64,000 bases of DNA from Verrucomicrobium sp. GAS474 (GTDB lineage Bacteria > Verrucomicrobiota > Verrucomicrobiia > Methylacidiphilales > GAS474): contig NZ_LT629781.1 in NCBI RefSeq assembly GCF_900105685.1, positions 310,001 to 374,000 on the forward strand, read 5' to 3'. This document shows positions 56,259 to 63,603 of the stretch, piece after piece (within the stretch, counting starts at the first letter, position 1; each line of letters begins with the position of its first letter). Made by a program: the position numbers and the translations under genes. The notes below the pieces were generated by a model, which worked only from the letters and a program-made list of their open reading frames with translations, was not told where the DNA came from and ran no database searches.

Positions 56259-56492
56259 ATGGAAAACAAGGTTTTCGTGGTTCAACACCTGCGCGAATCC
56301 TCCGAAGATGAGGACGTGAAGTTCATCGGCGTGTATTCGTCGGAAGAGCAGGCGCGCAAAGCCATCGAGTCATTGAAAAATTTTCCGGGTTTCATCGATT
56401 ATCAGGATGGATTTTACGTGGATAAATACGAGATAGATAAAACCCATTGGGTCGAGGGTTTTGGAATCTCGGATGATTACTTGGATAGCTAA
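56259..56492 (+). CDS. Small DUF7336-like protein
   Basis: 77 residues, acidic: KVFVVQHLRESSEDEDVKFIGVYSSEEQARKAIESLKNFPGFIDYQDGFYVDKYEIDKTHWVEGF. This closely fits the small DUF7336-type family, beta-alpha-beta proteins of unknown role that usually occur singly in accessory regions, sometimes near toxin-immunity genes. Own ATG at 56259. Followed 15 bp later by the second copy of the 26-bp repeat. Low GC like its neighbours. Confidence 0.7.
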   Translation: MENKVFVVQHLRESSEDEDVKFIGVYSSEEQARKAIESLKNFPGFIDYQDGFYVDKYEIDKTHWVEGFGISDDYLDS

Positions 56493-56506
56493 AATCGAAA
56501 CATAGA

Positions 56507-56532
56507 ATGCGCCTCAAGTGACTCCCCCTCAC
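56507..56532 (+). repeat. 26-bp direct repeat, copy 2
   Basis: Begins ATGCGCCTCAAGTGACT, after the DUF7336-like gene; partner of 56187-56212. The pattern gene-repeat-gene-repeat recalls cassette organisation. Confidence 0.6.
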
Positions 56533-56781
56533 CTTGGCCGGGTCGCACGCAGCTTGGGTTAGCGGTCTCAGCCAGTTCATGCGTCAACCAGCAGGGAATG
56601 ACCAAACCGTCTCGCTGCTTCATCACGAGATGATAATCCACTGTTAGCTTTTCTCCGCGCACCTCGAAGCCGGCATCCGAGACAAACACAAAGAACAGCT
56701 TGCGCTTCCCCATAAAGAACTCGTCTAGTTGCGACCTCCTTTCGGGGTTGCTGCGCCAGTCGATCACAAAAATAGAGAGGT

Positions 56782-57423
56782 TTAGATGGCGAGAGTGTCC
56801 TTCAAATTTCCTGCTTGGCTCTGACTTCCCCAAACGTAGTAGGAGGGAACGCCGCCTTGAAGACCCAAGCGATATAGGCCAACTCCGATCTTCGACTCCC
56901 GAACATACGAGGACTGAATCGTGTGGGCATGCCACAGCAACTCTAGATAGGAAAAGCCAACCTGCTTTTTAGTCTCAACCAAAACGCCACGCTTTGAGCT
57001 GCCTTTAGGGCCAACCGGACAGAGTGCAATCTTGGAAATAGGCAAGTCAGCTTTAGAGACGTTAGAATGGAACATTGGAGCTGCAGACTTCACTGCTTGA
57101 GAGAAATCCTCGAAAGTCTTAAATGCTTGCGAAGACCACTGGAAACGCGCACTCCGGCATAAACGCAAAGGAAGGTCAGCGCGATGAGCTTCCCTCTCAG
57201 CGTCTGTAAACGGCTCAATCCTGAGTGACTTGGAACGAGCCAAAAAGGTCGCCGTCGAAGTGCGATAATAAGAGATTCTTTTCTTTAAGGAAGTGAATCC
57301 CCAAGAGCTTTTGTAAGGCCACCAAGAGTCATAGAAGACCTCTACCTCGTCAAACATTAGAACCCGCATAGGACGGTCGCTCCAATCTCCCTCCAAGACT
57401 TCACCGACCGAAAGAGAGTTCAT
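56782..57423 (-). CDS. Unknown protein, low-GC pair, gene 2
   Basis: 213 residues, soluble, many Ser/Lys/aromatic residues (EVEVFYDSWWPYKSSWGFTSLKKRISYYRTSTATFLARSKSL...RSARFQWSSQAFKTFEDFSQAV). No recognised domain. It starts 8 bp after the stop of the gene at 57432-57974, so the two form a unit. A partly overlapping minus-strand frame at 56489-56935 continues with a plausible protein-like sequence (FVIDWRSNPERRSQLDEFF...), so a third gene or a frameshifted tail is possible. Confidence 0.5.
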   Translation of the reverse strand: MNSLSVGEVLEGDWSDRPMRVLMFDEVEVFYDSWWPYKSSWGFTSLKKRISYYRTSTATFLARSKSLRIEPFTDAEREAHRADLPLRLCRSARFQWSSQAFKTFEDFSQAVKSAAPMFHSNVSKADLPISKIALCPVGPKGSSKRGVLVETKKQVGFSYLELLWHAHTIQSSYVRESKIGVGLYRLGLQGGVPSYYVWGSQSQAGNLKDTLAI

Positions 57424-57431
57424 AAAGTATC

Positions 57432-57974
57432 CTACGCTCTATTATGCAGCAGACCTTGAGCAGCACCCAAAACGCTGCCTTGCCCGACTGTGATGTCATA
57501 TCCTTTTGCCACGCACTCAAACGTCGTGTCGTGGAACGAGAAAATGAAGTGTCGATAATCTTTGAACGCCTCATCGCTGTGATAAGCATGGACGCGATTC
57601 ATCTCTATTAGGTCTCGAATCCAAGTAGAGTCTTTGACCTCATAAGCTCCATACGGCTCTAATCCCTTTTTCGAGAGAGGGTGTCCCGAAAACGCCTCAT
57701 CGTTAGGTGCGCCGTGGTAGTAAGCTTTAAAAGATGAAAAGGAAACAATGGCGTGGGTTTCATCTTCCGAGTCAGGCCCCACAACCTTTACCTCTGCCCC
57801 GTCCCAGCCTTCCGGGGTATTTTGAAGATAGAAAATGACGGATAGATGATGCTCGTCGGCAACCACCATAGGGCAAGGCGCACCGACAGAAGATTGAGGC
57901 ACGCCCGTGAGGGGATGGACACTATCCTTTGCAAACAGTCCCAAAGCGTACATTTCCGTTCCTAGGAGTTTCAA
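57432..57974 (-). CDS. Unknown protein, low-GC pair, gene 1
   Basis: 180 residues, soluble, beta-rich with the stretch DEHHLSVIFYLQNTPEGWDGAEVKVVGPDSEDETHAIVSFSSFKAYYHGAPNDEAF and the end YRHFIFSFHDTTFECVAKGYDI. I do not recognise the family. Start at ATG 57974; a further in-frame ATG at 57954 is possible. First gene of a two-gene minus-strand unit with an unrelated small protein; both have lower GC than the chromosome around them. Confidence 0.5.
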   Translation of the reverse strand: MKLLGTEMYALGLFAKDSVHPLTGVPQSSVGAPCPMVVADEHHLSVIFYLQNTPEGWDGAEVKVVGPDSEDETHAIVSFSSFKAYYHGAPNDEAFSGHPLSKKGLEPYGAYEVKDSTWIRDLIEMNRVHAYHSDEAFKDYRHFIFSFHDTTFECVAKGYDITVGQGSVLGAAQGLLHNRA

Positions 57975-58227
57975 ATTGCAGCGTGTGCTCGACGAATCGG
58001 AAGTTCATATCCATCACGTAGCACGATGATGCTCCGCACACCATCTTCTTTAGCATCTCAGGCTTCCTCGCCGATTCACCTAACCAAAGATAGTGAAACA
58101 AGGCGAACGGAGTAGTCCCCCTCTCTGTACGCGGAGGACACCTTGAGGACACTTCCCGCCCTACTTAGCCTCGTTTTCGGCAAAACCAGCCTTCGGACAC
58201 CCTAACCTACATCAACAAACGAAAAAG

Positions 58228-58262
58228 CCCCCGGAACCTTGTTTTAAGAGGCTCCGAGGGCG
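58228..58262. terminator. Hairpin terminator beside the tRNA fragment
   Basis: GCCC/GGGC, CGGA/TCCG and CCT/AGG pairs (58228-58240 with 58250-58262, two mismatches), with A5 on the left and GTTTT on the right, so it can act on both strands. It lies just downstream of the tRNA fragment in the tRNA direction and was probably that gene's original terminator. Confidence 0.7.
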
Positions 58263-58279
58263 TTTTAAACCGTCGAAAT

Positions 58280-58324
58280 TGGTTGCGGGGCTAGGATTTG
58301 AACCTAGGACCTTCAGGTTATGAG
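58280..58324 (-). tRNA. 3' fragment of initiator tRNA-Met (CAU), partial
   Basis: 45 nt reading CTCATAA (anticodon loop with CAT), CCTGAAGG, a full T arm CCTAGGTTCAAATCCTAG and GCCCCGCAACCA. This matches the 3' half of bacterial tRNA-fMet, including the encoded CCA and the A opposite position 1 typical of initiators. The 5' half is absent: the sequence on the other side (58325 onward) has neither the D arm nor a complementary acceptor strand. The break falls exactly at the anticodon loop, the usual crossover site of tRNA-targeting integrases, so this looks like an attachment-site copy or a disrupted gene. Confidence 0.85.
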
Positions 58325-58340
58325 GACTCCTCATCCCCTC

Positions 58341-59489
58341 TTAAAGCGAAGCGGAAGCCAACCGCCGTCCCGCTTCCTCGACATAGCGCCCCGCGTCGGC
58401 GAGGGCTTTCTTCGGGGTGGGGGCGAGCTCGACCAGCTCGACGATCTTCTCGAAGGGCGATGCTTTTCGCTCCGCCTTCGTGAGGAGGCATTTGCCGCAG
58501 ACGAGCCACGCTTTCTTCCCGGCGCGGAGGGCCATCGTGCCGACGGCGGAGGGGCCCTTGCCGCCCAGCGACGTCCGGTCGAAGCACCCTTCCCCGGTGA
58601 TCACCACGTCGTGCTGCGCAATCGCCTCGCGGAGGCCCGAGGCCTTCGCGAAGACGTCGAAGCCCGAGACGCGGCGCGCGCCCAGGAAGGTCATCAGCCC
58701 GTAGCCGCACCCGCCCGCCGCCCCGGCCCCGGCGCGGCGATGGGCGCTCCTGCCCAGGCACGCCTCGGCGACGCGGGCGAGGCGGCGGAGGTTCGCGTCG
58801 AGCCGGGCGATCGTCTCCTCGCCGACCTCGTCCTTCACCGGGAACTTCTGCGCGGCGAATTGGCGGGCGGCCCCGTGCGGGCCGTAGAGGGGATGGTTCA
58901 CGTCGCACGCCACGATGACCTCGACTTGCGGCAGGCGGGACGGCGGGACGATCTTTTCGAGCTGCGCCAGCCCCTCGCCCGTCAGCGGGATCGGGCGGCC
59001 CCGCGCGTCGAGGAACCGGAACCCGAACGCCGACGCCAGCCCGATGCCGCCGTCGTTCGTCGCGCTCCCGCCGATCCCGACGATGAGGCGGCGGCACCCG
59101 CGCCCCATCCGGCGCACGGCCTCGCGCATCAGCCGCCCGGTGCCGACCGTCGTCGTCGTCCCCGGATCGCGGCGGGGAACCGGGACGCGCCACAGCCCGG
59201 ACGCCTCGGTGAGGCCGACGACGGCGGTACCGTCGGGGAGCACGGCGAAGGCGGCGCGGCAGCGGCGGCCCAGCGGATCGATCGAGTCGATCCGGTGGAG
59301 CGTGCCCCCGCGCGCGCGGCAGAGCGTCTCGACAAAGCCCTCCCCGCCGTCCGAAAGGGGAAGCGCGGCGACGCGGGCCCGGGGATCGGCGCGCCGCAGG
59401 CCGAGGGCGAGGGCGCGGGCCGCCGCCGAGGCCGTCAGCGTTCCCTTGAACTTGTCGGGAACGAGCAGGAAGGCCCGTGGGGAAGGCAT
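58341..59489 (-). CDS. Glycerate kinase (GlxK/GarK type)
   Basis: 382 residues of the glycerate kinase type 1 family, phosphorylating D-glycerate (2- or 3-position depending on subtype). Motifs: PDKFKGTLTASAAARALALGLRRADP at the start, LPLSDGGEGFVETL, VGIGGSATNDGGIGLASAFGFRFLD, ACDVNHPLYGPHGAARQFAAQK, GAAGGCGYGLMTFLGA and VITGEGCFDRTSLGGKGP. All conserved blocks are intact at normal length. Its stop is 17 bp from the tRNA fragment. Transcribed after the two L,D-transpeptidase genes, 36 bp away. Confidence 0.93.
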   Translation of the reverse strand: MPSPRAFLLVPDKFKGTLTASAAARALALGLRRADPRARVAALPLSDGGEGFVETLCRARGGTLHRIDSIDPLGRRCRAAFAVLPDGTAVVGLTEASGLWRVPVPRRDPGTTTTVGTGRLMREAVRRMGRGCRRLIVGIGGSATNDGGIGLASAFGFRFLDARGRPIPLTGEGLAQLEKIVPPSRLPQVEVIVACDVNHPLYGPHGAARQFAAQKFPVKDEVGEETIARLDANLRRLARVAEACLGRSAHRRAGAGAAGGCGYGLMTFLGARRVSGFDVFAKASGLREAIAQHDVVITGEGCFDRTSLGGKGPSAVGTMALRAGKKAWLVCGKCLLTKAERKASPFEKIVELVELAPTPKKALADAGRYVEEAGRRLASASL

Positions 59490-59525
59490 GGAGGGAGCGG
59501 AAGCGGGGGAAGCCCGGGCGGCGGG

Positions 59526-60182
59526 CTAGGGCTTCACCTCGACCTTCGTCCCGACCTGGGCGAGGTTGAAGAGGTCTTCGGCGAAGGTCGGGGGCATCCG
59601 GATGCAGCCGTGGGAGACGGGCGTCCCGGTCACGTACCCGGCGTGGAGGCCGGTCCCGGTGTCGGTGATGCGGAGGAACCAGAGCATCGGCGCGGCGACG
59701 TAGTGGAGCCCGGCGGGAGGTTCCTGCCCGGCCTCGGCCTTGTCGTTCACGATGCCGCCGTTCGCGTTGACGAAGGAGCCGTAGAGGTTCGAGTGGTGGT
59801 CCTTGTCCTTCTGGGTGATCTCGAACTGGCCGGGGCGGGTGTCGTACCCTTCCTTGCCGGGGGAGATCGAGGTCGCGCCGACGACCTTGTCGCCCTGGTA
59901 GACGAAGAGCTTGCATGCGGTCAGCTGCACCTCGATCTTCGTGATCGGCTTCGTCGTGTCGGGCTCCCAGACGATCGGCATGAGGGAGCGGTTGCTGTAG
60001 TAGTAATCGGGTTCGCCGTCGCTGGCGCGGCGCTTGAGGGAGCCTCCCTTCGACGAGACGGTCTGGGAGAAGCCGGGAGCCTTCTTCGTGTCGGAAGGCA
60101 GATCGGCGCGCGCCCCGGCAACCGGTCCACAGGCGACGATCCACGCGACCAGGAGAGAGAGCGAGAGAGGGTAAAGACGCAT
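59526..60182 (-). CDS. L,D-transpeptidase (YkuD domain), copy 1
   Basis: 218 residues with a signal peptide (LYPLSLSLLVAWIVACGPVAGARA). YkuD domain about 75-215: IEVQLTACKLFVYQGDKVVGATSISPGKEGYDTRPGQFEITQKDKDHHSNLYG, and the catalytic block TGTPVSHGCIRMPPTFAEDLF with active Cys and His. Crosslinks peptidoglycan peptides 3-3 or attaches lipoproteins. Near-identical in its second half to the gene at 60281-60907, so they are a tandem duplication. Confidence 0.92.
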   Translation of the reverse strand: MRLYPLSLSLLVAWIVACGPVAGARADLPSDTKKAPGFSQTVSSKGGSLKRRASDGEPDYYYSNRSLMPIVWEPDTTKPITKIEVQLTACKLFVYQGDKVVGATSISPGKEGYDTRPGQFEITQKDKDHHSNLYGSFVNANGGIVNDKAEAGQEPPAGLHYVAAPMLWFLRITDTGTGLHAGYVTGTPVSHGCIRMPPTFAEDLFNLAQVGTKVEVKP

Positions 60183-60225
60183 ACCGGTTTTTTTGAAAAA
60201 TTGGCGGCGAATTACCCTGTCGTCG

Positions 60226-60251
60226 AGGTAAAACGCTACGGGGTTTTACCT
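60226..60251. other. Hairpin between the two L,D-transpeptidase genes
   Basis: AGGTAAAAC (60226-60234) and GTTTTACCT (60243-60251) form a perfect 9-bp stem with an 8-nt loop in the 98-bp gap. No T-run follows on the minus strand, so it may be an operator or an mRNA element rather than a terminator. Confidence 0.5.
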
Positions 60252-60280
60252 AGGCCAGGAAACACGCTAAAGGGAGCCCG

Positions 60281-60907
60281 CTAAGGCTTCACCACCACCT
60301 TCGTCCCGACCTGGGCGAGGCTGAAGAGATCCTCGGCGAAAGGGGGCGGCATCCGGATGCAGCCGTGGGAGACCGGCGTCCCGGTCACATACCCGGCGTG
60401 GAGGCCGGTCCCGGTATCGGTGATGCGGAGGAACCAGAACATCGGCGCCCCCTCGTAATGGGTGCCGGGGGGCGGCGTCTGCCCGGCCTCGGCGCTGTCG
60501 TTCACCGTCTCCCCCTTCGCGTTGACGAAGGAGCCGTAGAGGTTGGAGCGGTGGTCCTTGTCCTTCTGGGTGATTTCAAAGACCCCGGGCCGGGTCTCGT
60601 AGCCCCCTTCCTTGCCGGGGGAAATGGAGGTCGCCCCGACGAGCTTCTCCCCCTGGTAGACGAAGAGCTTGCACGCGCCGAGCTCGACTTCGATCTTCGT
60701 GATCGGCTTCGTCGTGTCGGGATTCCAGAGGAGCGGGATGAGGGCCCGGTTCGTCCAGTAGTCGACGACCCGGCTCTCGGAACGGTGGAGGCTCTCCCGG
60801 GACGAGGAGGGCTGGGCGAAGCCGCGGCTCTCCGCGTCGTCGGAGGCCTCGTCGGCCCGCAGGGGGGCGAGGAGGGCGAGGCACAGGAACGGGAAAAGAA
60901 AGCGCAT
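60281..60907 (-). CDS. L,D-transpeptidase (YkuD domain), copy 2
   Basis: 208 residues with a shorter signal peptide (RFLFPFLCLALLAPLRA). The same YkuD core as its neighbour, IEVELGACKLFVYQGEKLVGATSISPGKEGGYETRPGVFEITQKDKDHRSNLYGSFVNA, and SHGCIRMPPPFAEDLFSLAQVGTKV with catalytic Cys and His. The N-terminal 60 residues before the domain are the most divergent part between copies. Periplasmic peptidoglycan crosslinking. Upstream is ychF, 58 bp away. Confidence 0.92.
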   Translation of the reverse strand: MRFLFPFLCLALLAPLRADEASDDAESRGFAQPSSSRESLHRSESRVVDYWTNRALIPLLWNPDTTKPITKIEVELGACKLFVYQGEKLVGATSISPGKEGGYETRPGVFEITQKDKDHRSNLYGSFVNAKGETVNDSAEAGQTPPPGTHYEGAPMFWFLRITDTGTGLHAGYVTGTPVSHGCIRMPPPFAEDLFSLAQVGTKVVVKP

Positions 60908-60965
60908 ATCCCAATTTAGCCTCTCCCGCCCGAACCGCCAACCGAAGCCCGGCCCCTCGACCGGA

Positions 60966-62069
60966 TCAGACGTTGAAGCGGAATTCGAGGACGTCGCCGT
61001 CGGCGACGACGTATTCCTTCCCTTCGATCCGCCACTTCCCGGCTTCCTTCGCCTTCGCCATGGTGCCGAGGCTCTTGAGGACGTCGTAGGCGACGCACTC
61101 GGCGGCGATGAAGCCGCGCTCGAAGTCGGAATGGATGACGCCCGCCGCCTGGGGGCCGGTCGCCCCTTCGGGGATCGTCCAGGCGCGGGTTTCCTTCTCG
61201 CCCGTCGTGAAGTAGGTGCGGAGGCCGAGGAGGTGGTAGGTGGCGCGGATCAGCCCGCCGACGCCCGACTCGGCGACGCCGAGTTCCTTCAGGTAGTCGG
61301 CCGCCTCGGCGTCGCTCAGCTCGACGAGGTCGGACTCGATCTGGGCCGAGATGACGACGGCCTCGGTGGAGAGGTGTTCCTTCGCGTAGGCCCGGACCTT
61401 CTGGACGAGGGGATGGTCGTCGGCCTTCGCGAGGTCGCCCTCGGCGACGTTGCAGGCGAAGATCGTCGGCTTCGCCGTGAGGAGCTGGAAGTGCTTCAGG
61501 ATCGGCTTCTCCTCGTCGGAGACGGAGAGGAGGAGGGCGGGCTTCCCCGAGTCCAGGTGGGGGGCGAGGCGCTCCAGCAGGGCCAGCTCGGCCTTCGCGA
61601 CCTTGTCGCCGCCGCGCGCGCCCTTCGCCGTCTTCTCGATCCGCTTCTGGACCGCGCCGAGGTCGGCGAGGACCAGCTCGGTGTTGATCACCTCGATGTC
61701 GCCGATCGGGTCGACCGCGCCGCTGACGTGGTGGATGTTCTCATCCTCGAAGCAGCGGACGACCTGGACGATGGCGTCGACCTCGCGGATGTGGGTCAGG
61801 AACTGGTTGCCGAGGCCCTCGCCCTGGCTCGCGCCCTTCACGAGGCCGGCGATGTCGACCATCTCGATCACGGCCGGGATCGTCTTCTGCGTCTTCGACA
61901 TCTCGGAGAGGAAGGCGAGGCGGGCATCGGGCACCGTCACCGCGCCGACGTTCGGGTCGATCGTGCAAAAGGGATAGTTCGCCGCCTGCGCCTTGCGGCT
62001 CCGCGTCATGGCGTTGAAGAGAGTGCTTTTGCCGACATTGGGCAAACCGACGATACCAGCGCGTAGCAT
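60966..62069 (-). CDS. ychF: Redox-regulated ATPase/GTPase YchF (OLA1-like)
   Basis: 367 residues. P-loop GLPNVGKSTLFNAM (about 8-21), DIAGLVKGASQGEGLGNQFLTHIREVDAIVQVVRCFED (G3), then a coiled-coil insertion and the C-terminal TGS domain (LGLRTYFTTGEKETRAWTIPEGATGPQAAGVIHSDFERGFIAAECVAYDVL...YVVADGDVLEFRFNV). Universal P-loop protein that binds ribosomes and prefers ATP. Length and all motifs are standard. Confidence 0.96.
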   Translation of the reverse strand: MLRAGIVGLPNVGKSTLFNAMTRSRKAQAANYPFCTIDPNVGAVTVPDARLAFLSEMSKTQKTIPAVIEMVDIAGLVKGASQGEGLGNQFLTHIREVDAIVQVVRCFEDENIHHVSGAVDPIGDIEVINTELVLADLGAVQKRIEKTAKGARGGDKVAKAELALLERLAPHLDSGKPALLLSVSDEEKPILKHFQLLTAKPTIFACNVAEGDLAKADDHPLVQKVRAYAKEHLSTEAVVISAQIESDLVELSDAEAADYLKELGVAESGVGGLIRATYHLLGLRTYFTTGEKETRAWTIPEGATGPQAAGVIHSDFERGFIAAECVAYDVLKSLGTMAKAKEAGKWRIEGKEYVVADGDVLEFRFNV

Positions 62070-62108
62070 AAGGGGTAGGGTGATACCCGGGAACCCGGGG
62101 AAAGTAAA

Positions 62109-62130
62109 GGGCCGCCCCTCCCCGCGGCCC
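62109..62130. terminator. Hairpin between RHH-like gene and ychF
   Basis: GGGCCGC (62109-62115) and GCGGCCC (62124-62130), 7 bp perfect. On the minus strand it is followed by TTTACTTTCC, a weak T-tract, so it may terminate the small upstream gene. Confidence 0.45.
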
Positions 62131-62145
62131 CTTTCCCAAAAAACC

Positions 62146-62430
62146 CTAGGCGACCAACCCCGTGCGGCGCTCTTCGCGGAGCGCGGCCAGGAGGATCGGG
62201 CGGGCCCAGTCGGAGAAAGCCTTGCCGTTGGAGGCGGCGAAATCCTGGAGCATCTGCTTTTCGAGCGTCGTCACGCGGAGGGCGACGAGGTGGCGGCGGA
62301 CGTGTTCGACCGGCTTCGGGGGGCGGCCCATCCGGCGGCGCAGTTCCATCCCGCCGACGAGGGGGCTCACTTGGCTTTCCACCGCATTCTGACCCAAGAC
62401 CGTTTCGCTGTCGTTTTCGATTCTATTCAT
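62146..62430 (-). CDS. Small ribbon-helix-helix-like protein
   Basis: 94 residues from ATG 62430. A polar start and a basic GRPPKPVEHVRRHLV segment precede VALRVTTLEKQMLQDFAASNGKAFSDWARPILLAAL, a beta-alpha-alpha pattern like RHH/MobC-type DNA-binding proteins. No toxin or relaxase partner adjoins. A DNA-binding regulator is plausible, but the assignment rests on this short pattern. It is divergent from the LytTR gene across a 216-bp AT-rich gap in which I see no further feature. Confidence 0.5.
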   Translation of the reverse strand: MNRIENDSETVLGQNAVESQVSPLVGGMELRRRMGRPPKPVEHVRRHLVALRVTTLEKQMLQDFAASNGKAFSDWARPILLAALREERRTGLVA

Positions 62431-62646
62431 AGTTCCATCTCCTGGTTTTGAACCGGCCAAGGCGGAAGGTCCCCCCATCCGCTCGGCTTGCACAACGAAC
62501 TCAATCCTCTATTCGGAACAATTTGTTAAGCGTATTACGATGAAACAGGCAGAATTTCAGTCAAATCAGCCATTCTCCCTTATTTTCCTGATTTCTCCTC
62601 TTTTCTCTGAAGAAAAAGCACTCTATTGATTCCTCCAGCATTTTGC

Positions 62647-63489
62647 ATGAAAAAGCCTCCTGCCGCTGCCGCGCCGAAAGTGAAGGCCAAGAAGGCTGCA
62701 AAGACCCCTCCGTCCCCGACTCAGACTCCGGCTGACGGAGTCCGCTGGCGCGCCCTCCTCGTCGACGACGACACCATCGCCCGCTCCTGCCTCCGTGCTT
62801 TCCTCGGTCAACATCCCGAGGTCGAGATCGTTGCCGAGGCCGCCGACCTCGCCTCCGCCGCCCGGGCCTCCTTCGCCCACGAGCCGAACCTCATCTTCCT
62901 CGACATCCACCTCGGCGAGGAAGACGGCTTCAGCCTCCTCCCCCACCTCGCCTCCCTTCCCGTCGCCCCGGAGATCGTCTTCGTCACCTCGGAAAAGGAG
63001 CGGGCGCTCCAGGCCTTCGAGGTCGGGGCCGTCGGCTACCTCCTGAAGCCCGTCACCGCGCCCCGCCTCGCGGAGACCCTCATCCGCCTCCGCTCCCCCG
63101 CCAAAGCGGGCCAGGGGCAGGCGCCCGCCACCCCGGGCACCCTCGACCAGAACGACACCCTCCTCCTGCGGGAAGCGGGCCGCCTCCACGCCATCGCCGT
63201 GGAGAAAATCAGCCTCATCCTCGCCGAGGGGAGCTTCACCCACGTCCACCTGCGAAGCGGCGAGAAGCTCTTCCTCTCCCAGACCATCGGCAAATGGGAG
63301 GCGAGCCTCCCCGCCTCCGTCTTCCTCCGCCTCGACCGGAGCACCCTTGTCCATCGCTACCGCATCTCCAAGGCGGAATCCCTCTCGCGCGACCGGACCC
63401 TCCTCCACATCGACCCCCTCACCTGCCCCATCGAACTGGGCCGGATCGGGGCCGCCCGCCTGCGGAAGTTCCTCATGGGGGATAAATAA
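62647..63489 (+). CDS. LytTR-family response regulator
   Basis: 280 residues from ATG 62647. A basic Pro/Ala/Lys N-tail (about 35 residues) is followed by a receiver domain (about 40-155) with the acidic pair in LLVDDDTIARS, phosphoacceptor Asp in LIFLDIHLGEEDGF, Thr in VFVTSEKER and Lys in GYLLKPVTAPRLAETLIRL. The LytTR DNA-binding domain (about 180-278) shows LLLREAGRLHAIAVEKISLILAEGSFTHVHLRSGEKLFLSQTIGKWEASLP and FLRLDRSTLVHRYRISKAESLSRD. It probably pairs with the membrane protein starting at 63604. Confidence 0.93.
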   Translation: MKKPPAAAAPKVKAKKAAKTPPSPTQTPADGVRWRALLVDDDTIARSCLRAFLGQHPEVEIVAEAADLASAARASFAHEPNLIFLDIHLGEEDGFSLLPHLASLPVAPEIVFVTSEKERALQAFEVGAVGYLLKPVTAPRLAETLIRLRSPAKAGQGQAPATPGTLDQNDTLLLREAGRLHAIAVEKISLILAEGSFTHVHLRSGEKLFLSQTIGKWEASLPASVFLRLDRSTLVHRYRISKAESLSRDRTLLHIDPLTCPIELGRIGAARLRKFLMGDK

Positions 63490-63603
63490 TCACCACAAGT
63501 ACCCTTTTCCTTGTTTTTCGTTTGATATAAATATGGGGTGAGATAGAAAGGGGCTGTTTCATTAACGCAGCAGAAGTTGCGACCCGAGAGCCTCCCGCCC
63601 CCT

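Noticed and set aside
56489-56935. 148-codon minus-strand frame
   Set aside because: Its first third is the shifted frame of the gene at 56782-57423. The remainder may be a small GTG-start gene or a frameshifted tail, which cannot be settled from sequence alone.
57922-58152. 76-codon minus-strand frame
   Set aside because: Overlaps the better gene at 57432-57974 and has no recognisable content or start signal.
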